Shown: positions 26,104-39,209 of the stretch, piece after piece
Numbering within the stretch: the first letter of the stretch is position 1
How the letters are laid out: every line of letters starts with the position of its first letter
Assembly: GCA_025991245.1 (NCBI GenBank)
Contig: BQMJ01000001.1
Span: 1-64,000, forward strand
Direction of reading: 5' to 3'
Source of the DNA: Galdieria partita
Lineage: Eukaryota; Rhodophyta; Bangiophyceae; Galdieriales; Galdieriaceae
Length of the DNA stretch: 64,000 nucleotides
Translations under genes and position numbers: made by a program
The notes under the pieces: generated by a model
The model's input: only the letters and a program-made list of their open reading frames with translations
Told to the model about the DNA's origin: nothing
The model's database searches: none

Positions 26104-28139
26104 ATATTCCTTTCAGCCAGGACATACCTAGTTTTTCAATTCATTGCGCTCTAGTAGTCTCAAAGTAGGAGTGGCTAGAGTAAATTGTTTATATGTTTTT
26201 TCTTATTTATGTTTTTTGTCAAAGAATAGTTACGTATTTCTTTATTCATTTTGCTTGTTGTGCTACTGACTAAGTTTGGTTTTCTGTCAGCTACATTTTG
26301 TTTGAGTTTTTTTTTGGATTGGAAACTGGATTTAGTTTTTAGACTCCTCGTTTAGTTCAAATTTTTTTGGATTGCGCAATTTTCTGCTTCTTTAGTATGG
26401 TTTTGAGATTTTTGGTGGTTCGTTTATATGTTACCCTTCAGGTGAAGTTTGTCTAAGACGCGAGCAATTTGCGCGAACAAGTCGTCACAAGAATATAGCA
26501 ATCTGTCTCTATGTAACACTTTCCTTTTTTTGTTTTGTGCTATCTTCATTGTTGTCTTCAAGGACTATCCCTTCTTTTTACTACTTTTCTATAAATGAAA
26601 AAAAAGATTTTTTCTTCTGCATTTCAATGTGATATAGTTAATAAATTCTCTTTCATCAAAACTATTCTATTTTTTGTTCTCTATGAGCAGTTTGCTGTAA
26701 CTTTATTACTTCGTTTCCCACGGTCGACAAATTTCTGCCGGACGAGAATTGTTTCAAGGTACTGATGATAAAAGGAATATGTGGTACATGGAAATTCTTC
26801 AATATATTCTCTTTAGTTTCTATTTCTTTAAATGCTTATTCGATGACTTCCTTGTAAAATTGGTATCAGTATTGTTCCTTTAATAACACCTTGAAACAAG
26901 TGTAGCCCTTTTAATGCGAAAATTGCCTATTTCTCTTTGATACATTGCATAAATTCCTCTTCAATACCTTTTCATAATGCCAATATAATAGAACTGAAAC
27001 TGAAATGATGAAATCTTTTTCTTTTTCTTTTTAGTGTTGCCTTAAATTTTATGAATTATTGAATTTGTTATTTAATAATGTCACATTAATGTTTCTCGCA
27101 AATTTCTCTTTTCATATAGGTTTGTATGGGTATTCCTTTGTAACGATAATGATATTTCTTTATTGCCTTTTCTTATTAAATTCGTTGATATCTCCAGTGC
27201 ATACATAATGAAAAACTTCGCAATTTGAATTGTTTCGAAGCTTTTGTTTCGATCGTTTCTCCAAGACTTTCATGGTTGAACCTTATGAGAATCGTCTTTA
27301 AAAATCTGTCTTATATAGCAAATTTTTGAGCATGGTTCTTTGATCACTTTATTGTATTTTACGTTGCAGTGTTATTGAAAATTTAACCATTTGGTGAAGG
27401 AATTTTTGCTTTCCGATAATTGAGAGGGACTGCTTGTTTCGTTTCATTCGGTAAATAGCTTACTACTTGAAATATAGTGTCGCTATACATCTTTAGCCAA
27501 AAGTAAACAATGCCTATGCTATTCTTGAATCCTTAAAAACAGAGCTTTATGTTTGGATAGAAACATTTTTAGCCTTTTTTTTATCTATTCTCAACAATGT
27601 CAAACTCCAAATCAATCTGTTGGTTTTTCATGTGCGTACTCTTATGCCATAGATTTTTGTTCTATTGTTATTTTATAAGAATGACTGAATTAGGAGATTC
27701 AATCATCGTTTAGGCTTTTTGTTCACATTTAAAAACGTTGACTTTCTTTATCCTTTCTCTTGTAGTACTACTGTCTCTTTTTCTTTTGTGGTTTCTGTCT
27801 TATAATCCTTGAATGTGTAATGAAGTTTTCCTAGGTTTTATTATACCTATGTACTAAACTGTTTGAGATAAGAATATATTGACTTTTTCTGTAGGCGGAT
27901 TTGTTCTACTCTTTTTTTAACTAAATTGTGCATTATCACCTACTATTTACCCCTGTGAACAACTAGAAATATTGATGCCATAAAGGACAAATAATGTATT
28001 GAAATTCTTCAATTTTTTCACATGGGCCGACCTTATTAAATTCTTTCTTTTTCTATAGACTAGATTTGAGACGACATTTTTATCGCTCTTTTAATGAACA
28101 GTAGATCATTTTAGAAAAACAGTTAAATTTTTTTTATTT
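26104..28139. repeat. Subtelomeric unit U7, modules c and d
   Basis: Direct-orientation copy of modules c and d, with landmarks near 26,110, 26,735, 26,935, 27,110 and 28,050. Non-coding and AT-rich; no gene supported. Confidence 0.65.
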
Positions 28140-31100
28140 GAAAACACACGACTTTCCATTTCTTTTTCTAAAAAGCATGCGTTTTTCTCAATTCACTAGA
28201 TCGTCGTAAAAGAATCTAATAGAGTATAAAATTAAGTGGTGTAGATTCGGTTAAATTCTTTTGAAATTGTGTCAACATTCTTGAAGTTTTTTTTATTTTG
28301 CTAATTTATTTCGAGTGACAAAATAATTCTTCCTTTGAAATCTTTTTGGAATCGCCCCCACAGTTGTATTTGTATTGTATGTAAGCGATATTCAATTGTT
28401 CCATTTGTTTCATTTTCATTGAAGTTTTTGATTCCTTGGGGGAGCTGAGCAATTTGGTTATGAATTTGATATATGGCAAAATCTAAATCTGGTAACTTTT
28501 TACAGCCAACGTATTGCTTGGCTTGTTTCACTATAGTCGTTTTTTTATACTGAAAAGCGACAGTTTTTCGAAAAGTAGAATCATGCAACTGTTGGTTTTT
28601 ACTATGTGGTATCTTTTATCAGACACTTCTTTTTTGTAAAAAAAACTTTTTGCTTTCTTATGGTAATTGCATCCATTGTGTTCGATTTTATGCTGATCGG
28701 CATAATATTATACACGAATTGTACTGTTGATATATATAATGAAGACAAAACAAGCCACATTCTTCTCATAAAAAGGCCTCAAATGAATTAAACAGTTAGC
28801 AATTTCGCCACAAAAGTTCAATGTAGGTCTATAGCAACTTGTATTATGTCAGTTTGACTATGCTTTGAATGACAGCTTGTTGAGAGACATATCTCTCAAG
28901 AGCACTTTTCCTCCACTAGTTTGTTGTATTTTCATTCTTGTGCTTTGAAATCATCCTGGTGTTTTTGTTTCTCTCCTAAAATATATAAAATTTCTTTTGA
29001 GTATTTCAATTTGACAAAAGTATTGAATTGTTTCCGACTGAGAATATGTTAGGTTCTTTTTTGAACATGCATTTTGGATACTTCTTCTTACTATCTTTTG
29101 CATTGTCGACTAATGTCCCCCCAAGAGAACAATTGCAGATATACTTATTCAATAATGACAAGTAGTATATGAGAATTCTTCAACTTTCTAGAGATTCTAT
29201 TTCTCTTATTGTCTTTCTTTTCTCTATAGGTTATTTTCAAAGTCGGTATCTGTATCGTCCAATTATTAGTCTATAAGTGTACGAAAGAAAGAAAAGTTAC
29301 AAAGGTCTATAAAAAAAAAGAATTGTCTAGTGTCCTCTGACATACGTCATGCGCTTTCCTTCAATGAATTATGTTCTTGTGAAACCAATGTTATGAAGCA
29401 AAGAATTATTTAATGATTCACATATTTTGACTTACCTTGTTGCTTTCATATTCAGTAGTTTCGAAGTTTTTTTTTGTTTGTTGATCCATTCGTGTCAATT
29501 CAATTTCACCTATGAAATCTTCATCCTCTAACATACTAGTGCACTTGTACCGCTTTTGACTAATCATGCATTTTCTCTAGTACTTGTTTTGGGGAAACGT
29601 TCTCATTTGTTTGGAGCTAACATAATTCATTATTTACTTGAAATGTTGCTAAACTAAATCGGCTCCGTTTTCTGAAACCTCTTTGCTCGAAATCTACCAA
29701 ATCACAGTCATTCTCAATTCATTGACAGTAGTTTTAAGAGTGCAACCTTTTATCGCCTTGTGTTTCTTTGCGGTGTCTTATTTATCATTTAGCCATCCGA
29801 TAAAGCAGTTTTTTACGTTTTCTGATACATTTATATTCCTTATTTCATTCTGTGAGTATCTTCGTACACTAATCTGCTACTTTGGTGATGGTACATATTG
29901 AACCAAAAGTAAGCAATACCATACATATGCCATAAGAAAGCCTCCAACTGGAAGAAACAGTTAACAGTAACAACATAAATGTTCCATCATGTCTACTGTT
30001 CTTCATCTTTCTTCTTGCTTTATGTCTAGCTGGTCAATACTTTGCGCGATAACTATTAGAAGATTATATCACTGCGTGGCATTTTTCCTTATTGGTCATA
30101 TTGTACTTTCACTCTTTTTCTCTACAATCAATTTGTTCTTCTTTGTTTTCTTAGATTTAAATACTTTTTTAGTCTTTTAGTATGCATTGCATAATATTTT
30201 GGTTTCTTCCTAGCTCTTTTCTCTAGAATTTTCTATTTGAAACTCTTTGTTTGGGAAGTCCTCCAAAAGAAATTCTATTTCTTCCATTATTACCATAAGA
30301 AATTTCAATTGCGCTTTTGCTTTTCATACTTTTCTAGTGTTTAAATCGGTACTTGGAGAATAGAAATTAAATGAATGCCTTCTTCTGGGGTACATATTCA
30401 TTTTTACGATTTAATAGGAAGCAAGAGCAAGATTGAGACTAGATGTCTGTTTTAGTGACACAACTTGAAATACTGTGACACTTGCGAAGTTGCAGGAGAA
30501 GCTCAACTTGTAATTATTCTGGTGTATTTGCAAAGTGGCTCAAGAATTTTCTCCTGTATCAAGTTTGGTAGAATGCACCATAGAGATTTTGAATCAATCG
30601 TTGGTCTTTCCTCAACTTTTCCAGAGGACAATGGAATATGAAAGAAGAGTTTGGTAAGTTCGATTCTTTTACTCCTCCATTTCTGTTGATTTCGACCACT
30701 AATTATTTTTAGATTTACAAATAAATAGTACTCTAGCCATTTTTTAGACAGTTAGAGCTTACTCTTGGCTAATCGTGAAAAAGTTCATATGAAACAAGAA
30801 AACAAAAATTAGTATATACAAACCAATTTCTACAACTTTTTTTCCACAAATATCTGCTTTAAAAGAATTTCGAAAAATTTTTCAATTTTATCGAGAATTG
30901 GCTACGTAGGACAAAACACAGCCCATGACAGTCAAAAAGCAATAGAGGAAAATGAGGGGAAATGGATCAATGAACCCTCATGTGAAGTCAAATAACTGCT
31001 TACTGGATTTCCCAACGACCCAGCTTGGATTCTGATTCAGCCTAGTAAAATCTACAATGCAACAAGTTTTTCGTTTGCAACACAATCTACTAAGGTTCTA

Positions 31101-34100
31101 TATACTATTTGCTACAATTGTTTTCACAGATACCACTTTCTAATTTAGTCTCTTGTAAAGAATAGAGGTTTCTTTGTAAAATTGCATTTCTTCTTATTGA
31201 GTGTGTATGGTTTTTAAACATGTAGTTTTTTCCAGGTACCTTTTTAGGTGTTTTTTATGTTAATTTTTTCCTCTTTCACATCACAGTGTAATTGGAAATG
31301 ATTTCAGCATTGTGCATTATAGATAACTTTATAGTTTTCATGTATTTTATTCTGAATTTTTTGTATGGTCCGCTTTTATATGTTTTCCTAATTTTTTTAA
31401 TTCGCCACTGGGTTATATAAAAATTCGTAAACTTTTTCTTTACCTAGACTTCCTGTAATTTAGAAATTTGATTGTGTTTGTTCTTGTTTTGGCTGAGTAG
31501 TTTGTTTTGAGCTAATATTGTTGTCGCCAGAAATTTTTTGGATTTCCTTTTCTCTTTTCAATTGAATATTCTATGTGGAACTCTAACAAGTACATGTTGT
31601 CTTCAATAAGTTTCTGTGATAGATAAAGCTTCTCATGTCAATTATCCTGCATCTCTATTTATTGTTTTGATTGATATTGGGTTGTTTGAAACTTTCTTTT
31701 AAACTGTGGTCTTAGAAGCATTTTTGTATAGTTGCTCTTCATAATAAAGTTTTTCTTATGAAGCGATACGAGAACTTTCTTTTTTGGCGTTGGGTGATAG
31801 CTTACTGCGTTGGCCCCAGCTCTGTCCAATTATGAATAATTCCGATTGATTGATTGGTAAAACTTGAATGGTCAATTCTAGCCTTTGCCTTTTTTTAAGA
31901 ATTTGCGTTGATTCTTTGAAGTCTCTCTGTTTACACCTTTGTGACTCAAAGTAGCTAAACGTTGAGCCTCGCCTCTCCTGAATTGGGTTAAAGCATATCC
32001 AAATTGCCAAGATTCGATTTCTTAGATATTATCAATTGTATTTTCCTTCTATAATGGTCTTTTTTTGTACTGTGTATTGCAGTTGGTGTTTGTCTTTCTT
32101 TCTTGGCTAAAAGTCTTTCTCGTTTGTATATAATTGACAAGGTAATTTGTCTATAAATGAAATTACGATCGTGTACATTTTTTATTATCAATTGAATAGA
32201 AAGAATTCCTTGCCTTTCAGACATTTTTATCATTATGACAATCCAAATGTTGGCTAGAGTTCTTCTTGTATAATTAACTAGTCACGAAATTCAGCGTGTA
32301 TTCATTCACGGACGCTAGACTTCTACGAAAATAAAATTTTAGCAACCGTACCCACCAGTATGAAGATCGATCGTTCAAGTAAACAGGGCATCAAGAATAA
32401 AATATTCATGTCTTGCTCAATTTTGCTTTGTAACGTAGGAAGATCCTGGAATATCTTGCGCATATCTAGGAATGTTGCTCAGTCGAGTAATTTAATATGC
32501 TGAAAGAATCGCTGTGTCTAAAATGAGCGATGTATTTATAAATTCGTGGACAGTTGTCAATTGGTATACTTTGTGCTTGTCAGCCTTTTTTTAGAATTGT
32601 ACGTTGCATAGCTGGCTGTGATTTCCCAATAGAAAGACAGGACTATTTAATTGCCAACAGTAATACTATTCAAACAATATCCTTTCCAAAACTGTGTCTC
32701 ACAAACTGTCAACTGCTAAGTATTTATAGACTTGAGCACAAAAGACTACGGTAGCTATTCCAAACATACACTATGCCGACGAGTTGCGAAGCCTCTCTTT
32801 TGTGAAAGCTTTTCCCATCAGACGCTCTTTTTCTTCCAAGTTTTGTTTCGAATTTGCATCCTTCAAGTGACCTCGTCAAGTAAGATTAGCAAACAACGAC
32901 GTAAAGATGCTTCAAAGTGGGTGTACAAACTCTGTTCACGTCCGTTTTCGAAACAGCAACTCACAGTTGAACTGCGCAGTTCAGTTGCCACGAGACAACC
33001 TCCCCTCTCCACTTGGACAATAGATTCTCAATAGATAAAAACTGACAATGACAAGAATCGTTTTTGTGAAGAACCAAAGAGAATCAACTCAGAATATATT
33101 CCGAATGTTACAAAAGATCTTGGTGACTGTTCCACAAGGGAGAGTCTTCAACAACTGTTTACAGGACAACAGTTAGCTGTACAATTCAGTTCAAAGACCA
33201 AGTTCCATTGAAAGACTATATTGGGACAAAGATTCAGACTCAAAGACTATTTGGAGCCTTTGTGCCGACTGGTGCCTCAGTACTCCAAAGGAACAAAGTA
33301 TTCAAACAGACCAGAAACTAAAGATCAACAATTCTCTCGAACAAAACCTACGTAGCACTCGACAGGAACTTGGAAGAGACTTTGAGGTTCAAGTCAAGTC
33401 GTTGACAGGAAACGACCAAAACAAACTGGGCCTTGGTTGGTATTTCAAAAAGTTCAAAGTCATAAAACTTCAAAGTTTTTTTCGTACTAAAAAGTTCTCC
33501 TCTAAATTCAACTACTTATATTTTCATAAAAAGGAACAGTTTTATCCACTTCAAAACAGGTGGTAACAAAGCAACTACAGCCACAGTTGAGCAAAACAAT
33601 CACAAAAGGAAGATTGGGCAAATTGCGTTGAAGAGCTCTTCAGTACTGTCAAAAGTGCACAAGCCATATAGTTTCATATGTACCTAGTGAAAACTTTCCA
33701 AGAGAACCTTCCTTTCAAAGGTTTACCTAGAATACTATTGATTCTCTAACGTTGCATTATTGAAGAGAACCGTTGTGTTAGAATGAGTGTCGTCATACCC
33801 CTGAGAGTAAGGCCCGCCATTGTATAGTGAGATAAACTCATCTTTGTTGTTTACCTTGGAGATTTACTGGTTTCAAGTTGTTTTGGATGACACTGAGCTC
33901 TAGTCGATAGGAATCATTTCAAGAAAGTATTATCTGCCACTCTCAAGCAGAGAGGAGTGTTTCCCATAACTTGGAACGATTGGGTGTGTAGTCACCAAGT
34001 TGTCATAGAGAAATTTCGGCAAGTAGGGTGAACACTTGTGCTGATCAATGTCTATCTGACCTGTTTGCAGCTTGAAAGATTGTGAGTTTTGTGTTACCAA

Positions 34101-35040
34101 TATCAAGTACTTTTCAGACTTTTGCAGTTTTGAGTTTATACACTCTGGTTGAGTATTTCTATTATCAACAAAACGTTTAAGTACACGTTGGAAGTGACAC
34201 AAGTATATAATTTGTATTTTACCTACAAGTATGTTGATAAAGAATCCAGTCAAGTTTCTCAAACTGCTTGAGTACATAGACCAAGTATCGCATATTCTAC
34301 TTTTGTATAATTGAATTGCGAAAATAGCGAATTAGTTGTTGACTCTTTCTATTTTGTATAAAAGCTATGTATGAAAACTATTCATATAGCATAGCGTCAC
34401 GACTCACATGATAAGTATCGTTGCAAGAACCTTGCCTTGTTTGTCCCTTGGAACAACAATCAAAAACAAAGACACTCAGCCCGTCACTCTCTTTGAACCG
34501 AGCAAAGTTTCAAACAGTCTATGTTTCACAAAACTCAACAATCTACCACAGAAAATTCTAGAAACACTAGAGCACTCCAAAGTTGGAGAAACATACCCAA
34601 ATTGTGAAGGGTGGCTTTCCAAGACAAAGAATTGCCTACACTAGTTAAACCAACATAGAGAAGCAAAAGGGGAAGAAAGCAGCAACTCAGAAACTTTTCG
34701 ACTATACCCAGAATACTTGAACACGCTATGTAGTACCACGACTCTCTATTTTCCTCAGAGTTTCTCTGATAAACAACACAGACGGATCTACAACAGTTCT
34801 ATTAAAACCCCACTCTCACGAAAACTTTCAAACTTGGCTATTCTACATATTATAAAATGCAACGCCAAAACTCAAACTTGTTAAAAAATCTGTTGTACAA
34901 TTTGGAAACATATAAACTAGTCAAGCACTCAAACATTCATAAAGCTTTATATAATTCCCAGTCAACTAGCTCATATAGTGCCACTTTGGTGATTTCTTCA
35001 AGTTGGTCAACAGAAGGTTGAAAGCTGCCATCATCACTCC
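28140..35040. repeat. Distal subtelomeric block of U7 (module e)
   Basis: Collinear with 7,800-14,745. It contains the second exon-like remnant (30,420-30,747, with a GTAAGT donor at 30,654) and the second less AT-rich, coding-like tract (about 32,554-34,650). The block ends at about 35,040, and the first NTPase gene starts 150 bp later. No intact gene is supported inside it. Confidence 0.75.
30420..30760 (+). pseudogene. Exon-like remnant with splice sites, copy in U7
   Basis: Same remnant as at 10,057, with the MHHRDFESIVG motif, a GTAAGT donor at 30,654 and an acceptor ending at 30,747 (94-nt intron). The frame is interrupted and differs from the other copies by substitutions and small changes, consistent with neutral decay. 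Confidence 0.4.
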
Positions 35041-35191
35041 ATAAACTCAAACATATTTAGTTAAACTTTGGGAAACTTGTAGGGTTTTCTTTGTTTGCAA
35101 ACAACAAGTCAGTTGGCTCAGACTATACAAATCCATCGCCATGATTGATTGGCTCTAAAGCAATTGTCCATCGTTATTTTGAGATTGTTGG

Positions 35192-37590
35192 ATGGTTGCA
35201 ATGCTTGTTGGTTGCTTTGCTTTTTCGTTTCATTCTGCATGTCCTTCCCCAGCCAATGTTCAGTATCCATTCCAAACTAAGGTGTTTTGTGGAACCAAAG
35301 AGTGTCATTTATGGAGTAGAAGTTTTACAAAACCATTGTCTTGTTTTGACAAGAAACGTCCCGGTTTTGGTTGTCGAAGAGTTGTTCTTGCTTCAGTCAT
35401 AAATGGTCGTGGCAGAGACAGTAAAAGATATATTGACTTTAGAGAGATATTTGTACAAGACGATTTTAAAATTGACGAAAAGTTTAGCAATATGTGGTTG
35501 ACAAACCTACCTGATCTTCCACAAGAGTGTTTGTTCAAAACTGTCGCGGCAGTTATTGGAGGGAAGGTACAAGTAGGAGGTAAAGTTTTCAAAGTTGGGA
35601 AAGAAACTTTTAAAGAGATAGCACCATTGCTGGTTCCCAAGCAGTTTCCCGAAGATTTCCCAGTGGAAAAAGGTGTTGGGAACATCTCAAGAATCTTTCT
35701 GAGAGAAGAGTTTATCAAGAGGTGGAATAGACACATTGAAAGTCTTGATGCAAAAGGTAGCAGCCTTCCACGCCGACAAATTGTTATTTCTGCAGCAAGT
35801 GGTCTAGGAAAGAGTGTAGATCTCTACTTGGCCGCTGTTTTCTCACGGTATTGCAGGATTCCACTGCAATATATTGGAAACGCAGAGGCTTGGTTGAACG
35901 TTAAAAGCATCTCTAAAGTGGTTTCTCGCTACTTGAAAATGTTGCTTTTTATAAATGCAGACATTCTACAAGAAATGCCATGCTTTATGTCAATTGACTA
36001 TGATTCTTTGAATGGTGCTCCCCTTAAAGATGTCATTTATTTTGCCATAAAAGAGAAAAAAATATCTCTTTCTTCAGAAATTCGTGATACCATGATGCTG
36101 CTTGCACCGCGCAATATGTTGATTGTAGATGAACATAATGCGTTGTGGAGCGAGTTTGGCAATAAAACAAACACGTGGCCAAATTTCTTTCGCCTTTATA
36201 CCAAATTGGCAATGATGAATACAGTAAGTAATGGCTTTTTCTTTTTTTATAATGACTTTTTCATTTACTTGAGTAGCCTTATTGTGGAGTTCTTATTGCA
36301 GGTTCACAGCATCATCAATTTGAAGATAATTTGCCTAGTGGTTCTGGAAATATCAAACACTATTTGGAGCCTCTAAGTTTCAAAGAGTTTGACTTGTGGC
36401 AAGATTTACCTGATTATCCACCCATTCTTCGTCAACATTCAGACGAAATGGTCGAACTTACTGGGTTGGTGCCTAGAATGATAGCCAAAATGGTAACTCT
36501 GGCCAAAGATCTCCCTGATGCTAGTTTTGAGTATTTACAGGCTGAACTCACCTCGTATTTATATTCTGAAATGACAAGAAGCCACAATGACTATCTTGAT
36601 GGACTTAGGTCTGAAAGAGAAAAGAGGGCATTCGATTCTATGCTTTATAAGCTATTCATGGATAGGAGTAAACCCAATATTACTATTGCAGATGGGGCAT
36701 ATACAAGTAGAGGTTTATTAGTTGTAGTGAGCCGCATCTACTTACGCTTTTATAACAGCGTTGCACGTGACATCTTGTTATCCTCTTTCCTTGAAAGATA
36801 TGCTTCTGAGAATTACTTGGCTGAATTGTTTAAACGTTATCGAAGTGATCCGGGCACAAGAGGGCAAACTTTTGAAAAATTATTCTTTTTGTGGTTCATC
36901 AATAGAACAGAAGAAGTGACTATCCGTTCCGATAGCAAACCCTATAGGAACTTGAGTTTATCTTGTAATAGTTGGGTTCGGTTGGTTGGAGATGAATTTG
37001 ATCCTCCCATGAACAAGTTTACTCATTCCTGTTGGATATTACTGGAAGAACGACATCCTCGATTTGACTATATTTTTGTGAATATTGTGAATTCTCAATG
37101 GCATATATACTTTTTTCAAGTATCGATATCTTCATTTTATAGTCATAATCGTGACTCTGCTGCTATCGAAAACTCCTTTTTGCCACCTTCTTTCAAGAAA
37201 GATGCATGGAATACTTCAGAATCGGCGAACTTATCAACTAGTAGGTCAGGAGGCAAACAAGGATCAATGGCAAGTTCCCAAGGTGGCCAGAAACGTAATA
37301 AGAAGAGGAGACGAGTGAAAGTAACAGACAAGCCTCAGTTACTGAGCTTAATTGGTTTGATTCTGAATGAAGAGTTTACCATCACGTTAGAAGAAGATGA
37401 TTCTGGAAGGATTGTAGATTTTCGTTTATTGGATTCCAAAGGTATTGATTGGCGAGACTGCATAAGTATTGTCTATGTTACTCCATTACCATTTAAGGAG
37501 GCCAAAGGTAGTTTATCAGTACCAGACTATATTGAGTTTCTTTGTAGTGAAGGCTTTTCTGAGAGATTTCGAGTTTTGTTGGAAAAGTGA
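35192..37590 (+). CDS. Gene 1: P-loop NTPase with nuclease-like C-terminus (Crinkler/RHS-like), one intron
   Basis: The best model has exons 35,192-36,227 and 36,302-37,590 (74-nt intron, GTAATG donor, TTGCAG acceptor), giving 774 aa. An alternative uses the stronger GTAAGT at 36,224 with an acceptor ending at 36,309. Unspliced reading stops at 36,376. Residues 201-208 (AASGLGKS) form Walker A and 310-317 (LIVDEHNA) Walker B; the DEHN motif and a following HQFED..PSG segment are typical, to my knowledge, of Crinkler/RHS-type NTPases. The C-terminal part has Glu537, Asp601 and Gln618-Val-Ser620, which resembles a PD-(D/E)XK fold with the lysine lost. A basic stretch KRNKKRRRVK (676-685) looks like a nuclear signal. 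The first ~70 residues are hydrophobic then basic, like a signal or transit peptide. Substrate and function are unknown. Confidence 0.75.
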
Positions 37591-39209
37591 TGTTTTACGA
37601 TCCTTTGATGGAAGCAAAGTTGTTTAGAGCTTTATGATTTACAAAGACTATGATAAATGATATGTTTTAATATTTTATTTGCTTGGCTGGCAAGCCAATG
37701 ATGAATCATTGTGGAAGCAGAAAGTCTGATATGGATGATTGGTTTACAATAATAGAAGATGTATATATCCTAAACAAAGTCATCTTTAGCACGTCGGATG
37801 AAAATCAGCACACAACCTCAATTTCAAGTACCCAGCTTTGGAGAGCGTCTTTATTGGGTATCTCCAGTTGTATAGAATTACCTTGTTTCAAACTTGGAGA
37901 CATGCTTTTCAGCCAAACGATCATTCAGAAAGTATTCAGGAAGCTCTTAAATCTGTGAGATAAATGATTCTTTGCTAATGAAATTGTTGAAGGAGAAATC
38001 ATCAATCACAAAGAGAACCAAGCATCTGTCAGCAAAGACACAGAAGTTGTCATTTTGAAGACGATTATGTTCATGAAAAACAAATATTCATCTTTTAAAT
38101 CAACTTATGTACAGAACAAGTGTTTCATAATCCATAGAGTATATAACTGAATTGCAAAGAAATGTAGTATCAGTTATTGACTCTATCTACTTTGTCAGCC
38201 CGTCTAGGAAAATTCTCAATGACATCATATTATTGAAACTCACATAATAAGTAACAATATAAAGACAACGCTCCGTGAATTCTACTTTGTCAGCCCGTCT
38301 AGGAAAACTCTCAATGACATCATATTATTGAAAATCACATAATAAGTAACAATATAAAGACAACGCTCCGTGAATTGATCCTGACAAATAAAACAATCCA
38401 ACAACAGTCAACAACATGTACTCTAGTTTCCATTACTCTCTATACACACTGAAAAAGTCTTGAAAACTTCAAAAATGGTACACTCCAAATATCAAAAGTC
38501 AACTATAGACAATTCTGGAAAAGCTAAGAGCATTTGAATAGTAGAGAAACCTAACTGAGTTGTCAAGAGTTACTTCAAATCTTGTCTGCCCTAGTAAAAC
38601 AGTCATATAGTGCAAGAATAGAGGAAAAGCAACAAATGAATGAGGTATTTTTAAAATACTTCCAAACTACTTGAACAATACGTGAAACAAGCTAAAGTTG
38701 AAATTTAGCTATGTTTCAATTGTCGCACAATCTTGTTGCCTCGACAACCTAAAGAAAAGTTTCCTAACGTTTACAAGAACTATCAAACTGTTTACATTTG
38801 CTACAAATGTATTTCGACATCACATCAAGCAAACCAACAGAAATCGAGTTGTCCATGAAATTGACAGCTTGAAATATAGCGGCCTTGTGGATAAGTTGTG
38901 TCTTTGGGAGGATGAATTATAGTCCAATTTTCTATGAAATAGATTTACATCTTCCCTTCTTTTTATAATATCTCTAATCTTTCAAACTAAAAGTATTATT
39001 ATAATGAATGGGGTAGACGTTATAATGCTCAGTATCTAAAAAAACTAGACAACGTTTTTCTTAAAATTTACATTTCAACATGAAATATTTCAATCATCGT
39101 TTGAGAATATAAATAACAAAGAAGTTCGTTCTATGTTATACTTGTGAAAAGGAACAACTGTTTTCATCGTTATTAGGAAAAGTCGCAATTTCAACACCTC
39201 GTCCACTAA
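37260..39209. repeat. Duplicated block, copy 1 (gene 1 tail, 3' flank, upstream DNA)
   Basis: From the basic tail of gene 1 (37,260) through its 3' flank to 39,209, this DNA matches 44,391-46,318. The shared part ends with the sequence found directly upstream of gene 3 (CACCTCGTCCACTA). The open frame at 38,698-38,922 has a diverged, interrupted counterpart at about 45,745-45,960, so a small or decayed coding segment may be embedded. Otherwise nothing recognisable. Confidence 0.75.
38186..38375. repeat. 95-bp tandem duplication
   Basis: Two nearly identical copies of 95 bp (38,186-38,280 and 38,281-38,375) start with TCTACTTTGTCAGCCCGTCT. The paralogous block near 45,350 has only one copy, so the doubling came after the block was duplicated. 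Confidence 0.9.

Noticed and set aside
33930-34277. 115-codon minus-strand ORF in U7
   Set aside because: The matching U2 region is open for only part of the length and no family motif is visible; at best part of a fossil.
35305-35736. 143-codon minus-strand ORF
   Set aside because: Antisense shadow of exon 1 of gene 1.
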